Assembly (NCBI GenBank): GCA_012295275.1
Contig: CM022670.1
Location: 9,250,506-9,314,505, forward strand
Origin: Chrysomallon squamiferum
Lineage: Eukaryota > Mollusca > Gastropoda > Neomphalida > Peltospiridae
Direction of reading: 5' to 3'
Length of the DNA: 64,000 nt
Position 1 is the stretch's first letter, and each line of letters opens with the position of its first letter. The translations under genes and the position numbers were made by a program. Of the stretch, positions 38,734-51,529 are shown in pieces. The notes beneath the pieces were generated by a model. The model had not been told where the DNA came from, did not search any database, and worked only from the letters and a program-made list of their open reading frames with translations.

Positions 38734-41700
38734 CTGAAAAGTGTGTGGGAAAAATGAAAATGACAATAAGTTAAAAAAAAAACCTAATATTATATATGTA
38801 TATTCAGATGTGTTAGTATACAAAAAAAAAAAGACATCACACAACATTTTCTAACACATGCCTTTTTTTTTTTTTTTTTTTCAGATGAGAAGCCTGGCAA
38901 GCCAGTTTTACCTGCACAGAAATGAAACTTTGAATTGCTGATCCTAGAACAATTTTTGTTATTTAGTAACCCAACATTTGTAACACTATATAATCCTGAA
39001 TCACACTTGAATCATTAAAGTATTTTAGAAACACACACAATGAGTAATCAAATGTGACAAAAAAATAAATTTACAACTTTTAGGTACATGTTACATTTAC
39101 TGTGCTTATGCAGCATAAATATCACAGTGTTTACACAGTCAACTGCCTCTTATTCTGCTATCTCATACTTAGAGAGATGCAGTCCTTTAGAAACAACTAA
39201 AACCAGCTGAAATGTTCTCTTGCATAAAGATGCAACCATCCTCTAAACATGAAATGTAACATTTAAATGAATCTTGCACCTGCTTTGCACATGACAGGTA
39301 ATAACAGATCTGGCTGGTTTAAACCAGACAATGATATCCACAAACTGATGCATGCATCTGTGAGCAGGAAAACCCAGTCACGGTTTGTATTATAGCTGAG
39401 AAAGTTAAAAACAGCTACGACCCATCAAGGACATCAAATGTGACATGTCACATGTAATCTGATCTCCAAACAAACAGATTCCACTTTGCTGAAATATCAA
39501 AACATTCACTTAGAAATAAAGGCAAATATTCCCTGCAGCAATTTTGTTTTGACAAACTGGTGAAAATGAAAGGAATTAAAAATACCTCAGATAAATTGTT
39601 CCAACAACCTTAAAGTTTGACATTTGCCAGTCACAACAAATACTTAGAAAAACCTCAGTACTCCAGAAAAAAAGAAAAAAAAATGCACCAGAAATTATGC
39701 TTGCAGCTGTATGTCACTTTAATTTATATGCCTTATCACATCTGAACACAGACACAAACTCCAAATGAAATATGTAGTATGTAAAAGAAGACTATAAAAA
39801 AAATATAATAAAGAAAAACATTACAGCTAATCAAAAGATATTAGTCTTAAAATTTAGATATGTCAGTGACCCACAGAGACATAAAATTTTAAAATTTGTA
39901 ATAACAAGAATTCAAAAATAAACTGATTTGATGTTACTTATGGTGCACTACTACCAGTTACATATTTAGTGTCATGTATCTAACAACAAATATGTAACTG
40001 TAATTTAACCATTACTAAAAAAAAACATTACTATACTACGCATTAATTATCATTGTTCATTGTACTTGTTTATATTTAGCACTGACTGTGAAATTTTATC
40101 TCTCTAAGGCCTCACCAAAACTACTAATATTTTTTTATCTGTCAGATTTATAGTAATCAATCTCATTTGAGTAAACAAAATGTTTGATTTCTCAAAAACA
40201 TGTTTTACACACTCTCAACTCCAAAGAAATAACCTTAAATTGTAGATAAACAACAAGACTATCAGGTGACTTTATAACTGGCAGTTGGTTTTTCCTTTTT
40301 TTCAATTATTTTTCTTTTTGTTGTTTTTTTCTATAGGGGTGGTGTGTTAGTTTAGCAACAGATAATAGTATCTCAAAGGTTGGTTAAATTTAGAAAAATG
40401 AACAAGTAACTGATAGATAAGAAACATGTTATAATGTAACAAAACGATGAACAGTTGTATTACTATCTAGAGTAGGATAACAATAAAAAGAAAAAAATAT
40501 ATTACATTTTTTGTAAGGACAGTCAGAAATAATATTACCTTTGTCAGTTCAACACCTAATATACATGAGCTGTATAACAAAGACAATAACTGGACTTTGC
40601 CATAATTTTTTTTTTAGGGGTGTGAGGGTAACAATAAATGAAACAAGATAACAACCTGTTATTTAATGTAAACTGCATAGAAAAAAATCTGTTTTTAAAT
40701 TACTACAAAATTTAGGGGTTCTTTTTTACATAATATAAAATAATTTTTAAGGTTATATTTTAAAATGTTAAGGATTTACGTAAAATAAATGTAAAATGAC
40801 AATATGACATATTTGTGTTTTCAGGCTATTTCATTAGAAGAAAAAACTCAGAGCAAAGACATAGATATATAAATAAATGACCTGAAATGATTCACTTGAG
40901 CTAGGGTCAGAAACTAACAGCATAAATCTACATGTTCATTAAACTGTCTACACTAAACTGTGTACATTAAACAGACTGTAAAATTATTTTAATTAAATAT
41001 CTTAAGTGTACACAATTTTTACTAAATGTCGTTCCTTTAGGGAACATTTCTTTCAAACTATTTTCTTTCTGCTTTTAAAAACAATAATAACATAATTATG
41101 TATAATTATTTAATTCAGACTTCATTTGAAACCAAAAAAATGTATTTACAAATTCACAATTGCAGACAAATGGGTTAATTTAAAAACTATAAATCATAAT
41201 TCTGAATGCTGTATGCACTTATCAAGCTTCCTTCCTGTCAGTGCCCCATGATAACTAGGGTATCGAAAGCCACAGTGTGTAAATTCCTATCTATACAGAA
41301 ATATGCATATAAATGATCACTTGCTGGTTATCATTAAAACTTAAGTTGATATGTTACATAAATCTATCCATTCTGGTTGTCTGTGATTAGAAAATCAGAT
41401 AACTGCTATATGATATTATAAATTATAATTATTACTTATATTAAAATACTTTGTGGTGTTGTCTATCAAAAATGTTTCATTCAAAATGGCTGCTTTTAGT
41501 TTATATTAATTTCATTTTATTGTGAAGAATTTAACTGAAAACAGAGCCAAATAATATGGTAAAAATCTACAATCTAGTACAAAAATCTTTTTAAAAACTT
41601 AATGAAGTTGTGCTGCTCACACATTTATTTTAATATTAAATTACTGCAAAATTTTTGTATTACCAAACTTAAAATCATTCATGTGTAAATTATAAAATTA

Positions 41701-42955
41701 TCAAAAATTAATTATACAAACAGATAACAGGTTTTGTATGAATAGTACTTTTTAGTAATTATATATATAAAAACATATACATTTATAAACATATATATAT
41801 ATATATATTATATCTACACACACACATACATAGTGATTTTTCAGTTCTTCAAGTAAGAAAGAAAGAAGGGGAGAGTGAAAGAGAGACAGACACAGAAAAA
41901 CAGACCCTTAGACCAGTGGCTCTCAACCATATTTTTTTTTTTTTTTTTTTTTTTCTTCTTCCAGAAAAATCCTTTTCAAATAATTTTGAAGGTTGGTATC
42001 ACTTAAACAGAAATTTATACTGGCTCATAAATTATGTAATGAAATTAGAGAATTTATACTTTTATATTATGTTGTTGTTTATTTATATTTTTTTTCAATT
42101 TATTTATTGGTTGTTGTTTTCTTCACAGCAACACAACGGGGAATTATCACCCAAATTTAGAGTCACTGCTTAAACAATAACATTTAAATGTTAAATTATA
42201 CTGCAATATTAACTTAAACTAACATTCAGATTATTATTTTTTTAAACTGGCAAGTGTTCAGGACAAAAGGTCAAAGAATTAACCCTCTTTAGTATGAATA
42301 ATAAACTGACTCTTTTATCAGTAATCATGGATAAAATAGAATTTATTTACATTTAATGCATCTGAGAATCAAATAAAAAAATATTCATCAATGTTTTAGA
42401 TAAATAAATGTTTTGTCATTTTTTGTACATAAAAAATCTTTAATATTTTAGTTATATAATCAATAAAATAATTTAACAAAAAAAGATTAGACAAAAAAGT
42501 AACAAATGGAAAAACGATAACATCAATACTGTCTAGAGTGGAACTGAAGAGATGACTGCAGAGTGAAAATGTATGTGGCTTGTGACATTTTAAAACCTAA
42601 AATCGAAGTATCTGATTTCAATCTATAAACAATATACGTATTTTACATTTTTTTTAAGAGATGTTTACTTACTGAAGTTACTTAGTAATGACTGTAGCGT
42701 GGCCGTATAGTATAACTGATAATATCATATATTTATATTACTATATGAGTATATCAGTTAAAAAATATAAATATAGTTATAATATTAAATGCGAGTAGCA
42801 CCAAAAAAAAAGAATAAAAAGACAACTGAATATTTAATCTATGAAAAAATAAATCATGATGAATAAAGGTTACTGAAAGAATAACAAATTCTTAATATAT
42901 TCAATCAATTTTCCGTTCTTAAAAATAATAAATAAATATCGTCAATAACCAATAC
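38734..42955. other. Putative first intron of KIDINS220
   Basis: About 4.2 kb with no coding signal on either strand. It contains scattered poly-A/poly-T runs and a TA/CA microsatellite near 41.79-41.83 kb. It fits an intron between a 5' non-coding exon and the coding exon at 38668. Confidence 0.5.
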
Positions 42956-43140
42956 CTGTTAATACGCGTTTGCGTTCTTACTCTTTATGACATTTCCTTA
43001 GATGACTTCATAAACGGCAATCCCAAGTTGATACGCTGCATTTCTGTTTTGCCTCGAATGCTTGATAATTTGGTGTTATGCATTGTTTTCGTACCTTAAC
43101 TGATCATGCCCTAGAATATACTACTCCCATAAAACTCGTT
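42956..43140 (-). other. KIDINS220: Candidate 5' non-coding exon of KIDINS220
   Basis: On the - strand the sequence ttaacag|gtattgg forms a plausible donor at 42956, in a stretch with CpG dinucleotides that stands out from its AT-rich flanks. Pairing with the acceptor at 38734 would give a 5' UTR intron. The upstream edge is a guess. Confidence 0.35.
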
Positions 43141-43698
43141 TTTTAGTCATTCATTCAGTCATATCCATCTCTATATTTCTCCAGGCACAACTTAACTATA
43201 ATATTAATAATTTTATTATTTATTTGAAATCGTACGTTGAAACAGTTAAACTGTTTTTGTTGTTATTTAGTTTTCTATAATTATATTTTATAATCTCTTC
43301 TTTCAAAGTACAAACAAGTCATTCATAACTGAGTAATAATAATTATTATACTTATTTTACAAAGTCACGCCAGTTTATTTTGTATAATTATTGTAGAGAC
43401 GTAATCTAAGTTTCCTTTGTAAAATAATACATCCGCCGGTGTAAAACTTGTAACGGAATCTTTCTTAATGTGATCCATTTTATAACCATATTTGTTTGGT
43501 TGTTATTGTTCTGAAGATAAGAAATTCACTTTAAAAATATAAAAAATTCTTATAATTGTTTAAATGAATATTATTTTTAGGTTTTTTAAAATTTATTTGA
43601 TAATTTTCTATTCATATTCATTACGTGATCGGAACGTATTTTCTGCATGTGTTATTTACGCGGGTTAACATAGAATGTCTCGAACGTAGTTTGTTAGA
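43141..43698. promoter_or_regulatory. Putative bidirectional promoter region, KIDINS220 / POLR1D-like
   Basis: About 550 bases between the candidate KIDINS220 5' exon (- strand) and the ATG of the POLR1D-like gene (43699, + strand). It is AT-rich with a few CpG-bearing patches (for example acgcgggttaac near 43658). No single core promoter motif is decisive; the call rests on the divergent arrangement. Confidence 0.35.
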
Positions 43699-45352
43699 AT
43701 GACAACAAAAAGCAGAAATTCTCTTTTAGCAAAGAGTACTGAAGATGATGCACAGAATGATGGTTCAAAAAAGGAAGAAGACGAGCTGGAAAAGTCTGTA
43801 GCAAAATTATGTGTTATGCAAATATAAATTCATATGATTTTAGTTATGTTATACCTTCCATATATCTATTTCCGTAGTAGCGTTATTGTCGATATGTCTC
43901 GTTCTCAAATCATAATATAATTTTAAATAAAATAATAAAAAATACATTTGTGTTAAATACTTGTTCTATTATCATAAATAATATTAATAAATAAAATGTA
44001 ATAGTAATTGGATCCATTTATTAGCCATCGTCTGCATTAAATGAATGGCAGTAGTCATTCATTTTTAAAATTGCTTTAAAATTTACTTTGAATTTTGAAT
44101 TATTTTATTTTATTTTAATTTTTATTTTTTTCCATTTAGATTAGCAATGAATGAAATTTTAATAGAAACAAAACGACGAGCAGAAACTGCTAAGGAATTT
44201 GGAGCTTTGGGATGGTTAGTTTCGTTTATAATAATAATAATATATTTCAAGTGCAGATTGGTAAATCAACTACATAAATATATATATAATATAAGCAATG
44301 ATTCATTTGATAGCACCGATGCAATACAGTTTACAGCATTTGCAAATATATGTGATTGAAAAATGACAATAATTGTAATGGTTAAAAATACATTAGTTTT
44401 CATAAAGAAATTTCATCCAGTAAACACACATTAATATTATAACTGCCATGAATTCAAAAATAAATAATTACACCATAATTTATTTAATATTTTTAATTAT
44501 TACTTTTCTTTTTCTTTTTTTTCTTTTTTCTTTGCTTTAGATCTGTCTTAATTGTGGTTGTTGCTTCACTTAAAACATTATTTGCATTATATTTTCAGGC
44601 AGAAGTGTCCACTACAGCCAGTAAACAAGCAGTTTTTAAAGAACACATTAGTGAGTACATTACGAAGTGTACCAGATATCAAAAAGGAAAGGAAAATCAA
44701 AGAACAAAAGACATGGAGACAGTCAGGATATAAACAGAACTTTCCACAACAACGAACAGACAGTAGGACGGACAGTTTGCAGTCGAGGGACAGACATTTT
44801 AGTGGCACCGAGAAAAATTCATCTACAGACAAAAACTCAGATCAAAGATTTAGATCAAGGAATCTTTCTAACAGCAAGGATGATCAGTCTCATCATACTG
44901 ATAAGCATTCTTATGAAAAAAGAACATCCAGTGGACGTTCCACAAAAAATTCTTCTTCATCACATGTTAGAAAGAAAGAAATGATATCAGAGACCAATCT
45001 GACACAGACTAAAATGAAGCCAACTAATTCTTTAGATGAAGGTTCTAACAAAGATATGAATGAAACAGCATCTGTCACTGATCAGAAAAATGCTAAAGCT
45101 GAGGGACAGACATCACAGTATCAAAAGAATCATGTGGTGAATAAAGATTCTGAAGGCAATGCACAATCAACTATATCTGAAAGCACTGTATCAGAACAGT
45201 GTGAAAAATCAATGAAAAGAAAACAATCTAAAAACCACTGTGAAACAGATGTGCAGGCAAAGAAAAGAAAAAAACACAAAAAAGACACAGAAAAGAAACA
45301 CAGAAGTAAAAGAAAGTCCAAAAAGCACAAGAAAAACACTACACAATTGTAA
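43699..45352 (+). CDS. POLR1D: POLR1D isoform 2-type protein, three exons
   Basis: Exons 43699-43793, 44140-44214 and 44599-45352 give 307 residues plus TAA with matching phases (2 and 2). After an acidic N-terminus (KKEEDELEK) comes AMNEILIETKRRAETAKEFG, then ALGW joined to QKCPLQPVNKQFLKNT. This matches the human POLR1D isoform 2 block as I remember it (AIEELLKEAKRGKTRAET, GPMGWMKCPLAGTNKRFL). The remaining 240 residues are Ser/Thr/Gln/Lys-rich and apparently disordered. They end in dense Lys/Arg clusters (KKRKKHKKD, SKRKSKKHKK) that look like nuclear or nucleolar targeting signals. In humans a sister isoform from the same first exon is the Pol I/III subunit RPAC2; no RPAC2 exon is visible here. 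The start is the first ATG of exon 1. Molecular function of the isoform 2-type protein is not well defined. Confidence 0.75.
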
Positions 45353-45825
45353 CTTGTAATACTTTATATAAAGAATTTCTTCAAGTTCTCTGTTGAGAAA
45401 CAAAACTAAGCTTTCAGATTTCTTCTTATGGTACTTTTCTTAGTGACTGTTAAGTGAACTGTTTGATACAAGGAGATCAGAAATGATGAGTGTAATGTTA
45501 GGCTTGATTTCATTAACTAACATGCACTGAGCAGAAATTGTTCTTTTCAGTAATAAGTTAGAGTGATTTGATATCCAACAAAGTATTTAGAGTAATCAAA
45601 AGTCAGATGCATTGAACTAAATCCATGATTTTTATTTTATTTTAAATTTAATATTATAATTTTTTTTTTATATAAATACCCTTAATGATGGCAACATCCA
45701 TGTTAATAGATAATAAACCACCATATTTTGTAAATATTTTATATTATTTTAAATGACATAAAAGATACATATTTTTAATTTAGTTTTCACATGCAATAAT
45801 AACGTCTTTGTCAGACTTGTATGTG

Positions 45826-45831
45826 AATAAA
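45826..45831 (+). terminator. Candidate polyadenylation signal of the POLR1D-like gene
   Basis: AATAAA followed by T- and GT-rich sequence (ttgttattgtcacttggttgttg), about 475 bases after the stop. Other AATAAA hexamers occur nearby, for example around 45711, so this is one of several possibilities. Confidence 0.4.
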
Positions 45832-47505
45832 ATTTGTTTAAAAAATGTTGTTATTGTCACTTGGTTGTTGTATCTTTATATGCTGTAAATTTAAACAGAA
45901 TTTATTTATTTTATTTATTTATTTTTTTATTACCTCATCTACAACATCTATTTGCTCAGCCATATGTTCTTACATATATGAAATAATAAATATATATATG
46001 AAACTGTTTACTATGTAAATTTTAAGACAAAATGTTTTTAAGCATTCATTCTTTCTTCAAGAATCCTTTTTGCCTCTTAAGCAGTATGTCATGCCTTAAT
46101 ATCTCCTCCATTTTGATTCCTTACTTCTGTAATTGTAATGAAACAACAACAAATATATTAACAGTAACAGGTGATCTAACAGATAGGTGAACAGATCAGT
46201 ATTAATCATTTAAATAAATTCAAATTTCTTTTCAGTTAATTGCCCTTTTCAGCATATTTTCTGCCAAAAAGTTTAGTGTACAGACCACTGATCTCTTTCT
46301 GGAAACGTATCTTGATGTCAGTGTGTAAGATTTTTTGATTACAATGTCAGAAGGACTGATTTGCCCATATTATACACACAAAAGGACAAGTTATTTATTT
46401 CGTCCAGTGTTTTTCCTGAATTGTGGGAGGGCAGTCGTCACCCCACCCCTGTCTTGTAGAGACACTCGTCTGTATGAGTAATAGGAAATGCTAGATTATT
46501 GGATCCAAAAACTGTGTCGACGAATTATCAGTTTAACCAGAACTGAATTCGATTAGAATCTTCAATGGGCAGTAAGATAAATTTGTTTAGGCAGAAATTT
46601 CTATAATCATTAACTTTACATATTAATTTTGTTAACATGTATTCATTTGAAATATGAATACTAATACATTTATATATATCTACAGCTAACTTTATAATGA
46701 CAGTGTTTCAGATTACGGCGCATTTCGCAGGGCAAGGAAAAAGAAACACTTTGCCATCTGTTTAACGTCCAAAGTGATTGTATCTGTCGGTGAAAGAGTA
46801 ACTATAGATTTTCAATACTGAGTAATCCGACTTGCTAGGTCTTTTTTATGTTCGTTTCTGAAGGGGATATCTGGTGAGAAAACTGTTACAAATGATTTGA
46901 CTATACAAATATCTGTAATGATACGTCTTGATGCTTATAGATTTTCTTTGCAGTTTTATTAATCGTATAACCAAACTCCTGTATGCTTTAATATGTTTGA
47001 TTCTTCATTCTATTTTTTATATCAAAAGGAATAGAATACATTTTTGTTAATTTTTAAATTTGTTTTTTATTTTTTATTTTTTATTTTTTATTTTTTAATG
47101 GTATGTCTGAAAAAGGAACGGGGAGGAAATGACTATAATAATAATAATAGAGAAAAAAAAGTTCTACGTTCAGTTCTAATGATGTATCCTTTTTATAAGC
47201 CTGAATTGATTATCTTTTATTCCGTAATACGTCTGTAATTCCTTTTCATTATAATAATACATTGTATTGGGTGATATAAGCATGATCATATCAAGCTAGC
47301 TAAAATTTTATTCTTCGGAGGAATACAATTATTAATGACATATTTAACTGTCTCTGTATACAAGCCTATCTTATAAGTGTGTGGTTTTTTTTTTTTTTTT
47401 TTTTTTTTTTCTTTCTTTTTTATTTATTTAATTGTTGTTGGTTTTTTTTTTAAAATATTAAATATATTTTTGATAAGGATATGTGCAGACTTAAATATTT
47501 AAATA

Positions 47506-47521
47506 TACATACATACATACA

Positions 47522-47557
<36 letters not shown>

Positions 47558-47562
47558 TATAT

Positions 47563-47625
<63 letters not shown>

Positions 47626-47639
47626 TATATGTATGTATT
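47506..47639. repeat. Composite palindromic microsatellite (CATA)n-(TA)n-(TTTA)n-(TATG)n
   Basis: CATA units at 47506-47550 and TATG units at 47596-47639 are reverse complements flanking a TA/TTTA core, so the whole can fold into a hairpin with arms of about 40 bases. Confidence 0.92.
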
Positions 47640-48940
47640 ATATTCGATTTAAGATAACTATGATATTATCCAGATGTTAGTTTTGTTCATTAAAATGATA
47701 GAAGCCTTATATTACTCCGATATCCAAAATACACAAAAAACAACAACATCCAAAACCCAAAACGATATCTGAATGATTAGTGCGACATCTCATCACTTTT
47801 TTTTTTATTAGTGTCAGTTGTTATGTGTCATTAATTTGTTTCTCATAATTACCAAAACTGCGTGGGCTACTCCTATTTATTAAACACGGGAGCATTTGTC
47901 ACGTACTTTGATAAAGCAATCCTAGACTCCTGGTTACAACAGAAGGCTGCGCTAAATAGAATGGGAATGAAAAAAAGAGATATATATATATAAGAATAAT
48001 GTTTTATGATTGTATTTGCGCCAAGAAGGACAAAATGAAAACAGAATCTGTATAAAAATAATGTTTATATGCTTTTACAATTGGAGACTTATTTACTTAG
48101 ATGAATTTTTAATAATTTGTTTAAAAAACGAAACAAAAGATCATGTTAATATTTACAAATAACTGCTGGAGCAAACACAACTCACCCGAGGGATGACCAC
48201 ATGTAAACAATATAAATTTCATTCACGTTAATTTATATTCTTTGTTTTCGCAACGGGGAACAAAACATTTCATTAGTACAAAAGCAATCAGCAAATTTTG
48301 TGTTTGGTTATGTTATTCAAACATCAGAAGTCGATATTAATAAAAGATGGTAATTGTAGCATAATTATTTGCACGAATGTGGCTAGGGAATGCCCATTTT
48401 GCATGAAGTATTAATTTGATTGTCAACAGAGGTTCAGACTGGGAATCGTGGGTATGCAGAAACAAAATTATTTAACCGAGTGTAATTGATTTATTATTGC
48501 ATTCGGCAAGTTCACATCGTATAATGAAATTTTTCTACCGTAATATTTAGTATAATAAAAAGTATTAAAGATAAGAATAGAATAATAATAAAGAAAGAAA
48601 AAGAAACAGAAACTTATGGATTGTGAATTATACGTTTCGATCTTTATTTTTAACTATACGCCTTTGTAAGCTAGTTAATGTTTCTTCAGACCTCGTTTCA
48701 GATTAAGGTATATTTTTAAATATCACAGCTATCTTCGGCTTTTTATCACAAAGACATTTGCAAATGCCGTAAGCCGTGTTGCACATTGCGTTCGTGTGAA
48801 TCATAGCTAATGTTCTATTTTACTACTGTTTTTTATTTAATAGATTAATCAAACTGCAGTCGAAATATGATTTTATTTAAATACCGTATGCACATTTTCT
48901 CATTATGGTGTCCTCGTATCTGGTTTATTTTAAAATTTCA

Positions 48941-48941
<1 letters not shown>

Positions 48942-48990
<49 letters not shown>
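48942..48990. repeat. (AAT)n microsatellite
   Basis: About 16 uninterrupted AAT units in intergenic DNA. Confidence 0.95.
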
Positions 48991-48992
<2 letters not shown>

Positions 48993-49427
48993 AAAATGGT
49001 TTGATAACATGATAGCTCAGTAATCCTAATACTGTTTGTGAGAAGGTGTTTAAAACATAATTTCTTTCAGCTAAAAAAAAAAAAAAAAGGAAAAAATACT
49101 GGAATGGTACAATTAAACTAAACAAACTTCTATGTATTAATCCGTATTGTAATTAATACTAGTATTAAAAGAATTAACTGATTCTTTGTTATCAAATGAA
49201 TAAATGTAATGAATAATAATAATAATAATAATAATGATAATAAAAACTTGTAGAGAATTATATTTTTCGCAACAATCTATTTTAAAATTGATATGTGTAT
49301 GCAATTCAAACTGAATAATAATAATAAGAAAAAAGCCTTTAATTTTTAAAACTTTTATTATCAAATCACTAATATAATATATACAGGATTGTAAAGATTA
49401 TTTTTCTGTAATACAAAACGCTGACAG

Positions 49428-49459
<32 letters not shown>

Positions 49460-49978
49460 CTGTTTTTCTAAAACTTTAAACATAGTTACTGCCATTTCAA
49501 GTTAATACAAGATATAAAAAAAATAACACAGATCAAATTAATTACATTAGAGTGACAATTAAAAATACTGCATGTGTATTTCAAATATCTTTCTGTTTAA
49601 AGCATTTTTTTTTCTGTTAACGCTGACTACAAAACGCCGAAAGCAAACTGATTACGTTAAAGAATTATCAGGTTGGTCTATTAGTGCACGTATTTTATTA
49701 TAAAGCATACATAATAAGATGTAATACACATACATATTCAAATACGTAATAAACTAACACGAAGCAACAAAAAAATTAAAAAAATAAAACATAATTTTAA
49801 AATCATCATTCGATTAAACTAAACTAAAAATTTTTTTTTTTTTTTTTTTTTTTTAATCCTCTTTTAAGTAATAACATAACATTTCATTCTGCTCATATGG
49901 ATTGATATTTTAAAATCATTTTAAAAATAAACATATTTACAAACATTTATTTCTGTTTCAGTTTTCCGTACACATCAC

Positions 49979-49981
49979 TAT

Positions 49982-50012
<31 letters not shown>

Positions 50013-50013
50013 T
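49979..50013. repeat. (ATTT)n microsatellite
   Basis: About eight ATTT units in intergenic DNA. Confidence 0.93.
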
Positions 50014-51529
50014 TCTGACAGGTCGTTAACTGCTATGTCATAAAAAGTTATTTTTTATTTTATTATATGTGCCAATGAATAAATGAAATGATTTCTAAAT
50101 TATAAAATAATATTTATTCTTTATTTAAGTAACATTTTTTCTGACATTTATATATTAAAATAACACCTGTTACAAAAAATCAGATAAATATGTTAACATA
50201 TTTTCCGAGATCTTGATTACTAACAGTAAGCGGATCTAGAGGAGAGTACACCAAGCATAGACACGCCCCCATTTTCAACGATAAATCCATGAACACCTGT
50301 TTCCTATATGTTATTAGACAAAATATTTTAGATTTTGTGACATGTCAACAAATTTCTGTTTTAAAAATAAAATTTATTTTATATTTTATTTATATTTATA
50401 TTTATATATCTATCTATATATGAAGGAAATAAAGAGAACCGAAATAAAGAATTAATCAGACAAAAAGCGCAAAACAAAAACAAAAAATTCATCAGCAGTT
50501 TCTGACAATAATAAATACATTTAATAAAGTTAAAAAGCTCAAATTTAAACTTTATAACGAAACAATTTATACAAAGTTTAATGTGATGCAGAAATGACAA
50601 GACTCCCATGAAAAACGTGCTTCTCCCACCATTTCAAAAAGAGCGTTATGTTTAACAACATTAAAAAAAAAAAAAAAGTAACACCTAAGCCAGAATCCTC
50701 ATTCATAGTCATGACTTTCAATCAGTAATGTTTAAAAAAAAATTCTTTGTTTATATTTATTTCTTTCTTATATATATATAACAAATGACTAAAAAAAAAA
50801 AAAACCCTTCTAATTACAGACCTTAAGAAAGTATTGCAATCTTCATAAACCATATATTAAATTCGGAATAATCCTAATGGACTTTAAAATAACACTCTAT
50901 ATATATGCAGAAGCTTATTTTCCAGTATTTTACACTGAGAAATTTTATTTATTTATTTTTTGTTTTCTGAGAAATTTCCGTAACCAGTTTACATGTAAAG
51001 TAGCCCTATCAAAATAACTTTCTGTCAAAGAAATAAATATTCAGCAGTTTCATATATTTATTACAAAATGAATTCTAATATTTCTCATAATTCTCACTTG
51101 GTTTTTCCTATATCCCAAAAGCACTACACAATGCCGAAATACAGCACTTTTCTTTCTTCCAGGTCCCTGTACCTTTTTGTTTCCTCTTTCGTTCAGAAAT
51201 TTACCTTTGGCTTCTGTTATCATTCATTTTCACAGCAACAATAATGACACTAATTACATAAGCACATTTTTCATTATTCCATTACATGTGTATAAAAAAA
51301 AAAAGGGACACCGTTTTATCTCTTTTGAATTAGTGGGAGTTAATCGTTTATGTACAGATGGCCACGGTATATTTACATCCTTGATGACTCTAATTTGCAT
51401 TATTTAAATGAGGCGCCATTCATCGTGATCGGCCATCTTCGGCTTAAAATAATACAGCTCGGCTAGATACAAGATGAATATGTTGGTAGTAATGAATTCT
51501 TTGGAATATGTACAGGACAATCTCATCCT

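Larger units (their letters stand above)
45353..51529. other. Intergenic region, no gene seen
   Basis: After the POLR1D-like 3' UTR this stretch shows no coding signal on either strand. It contains a composite palindromic microsatellite at 47506-47639, (AAT)n at 48942-48990, (ATTT)n at 49979-50013 and several homopolymer runs. The right end probably includes the 3' UTR of the - strand gene whose stop is at 51530. Confidence 0.65.

Noticed and set aside
44587-45403. Cys/Phe-rich reverse-strand frames over the POLR1D-like last exon
   Set aside because: Antisense shadows of the Lys/Ser-rich coding exon.
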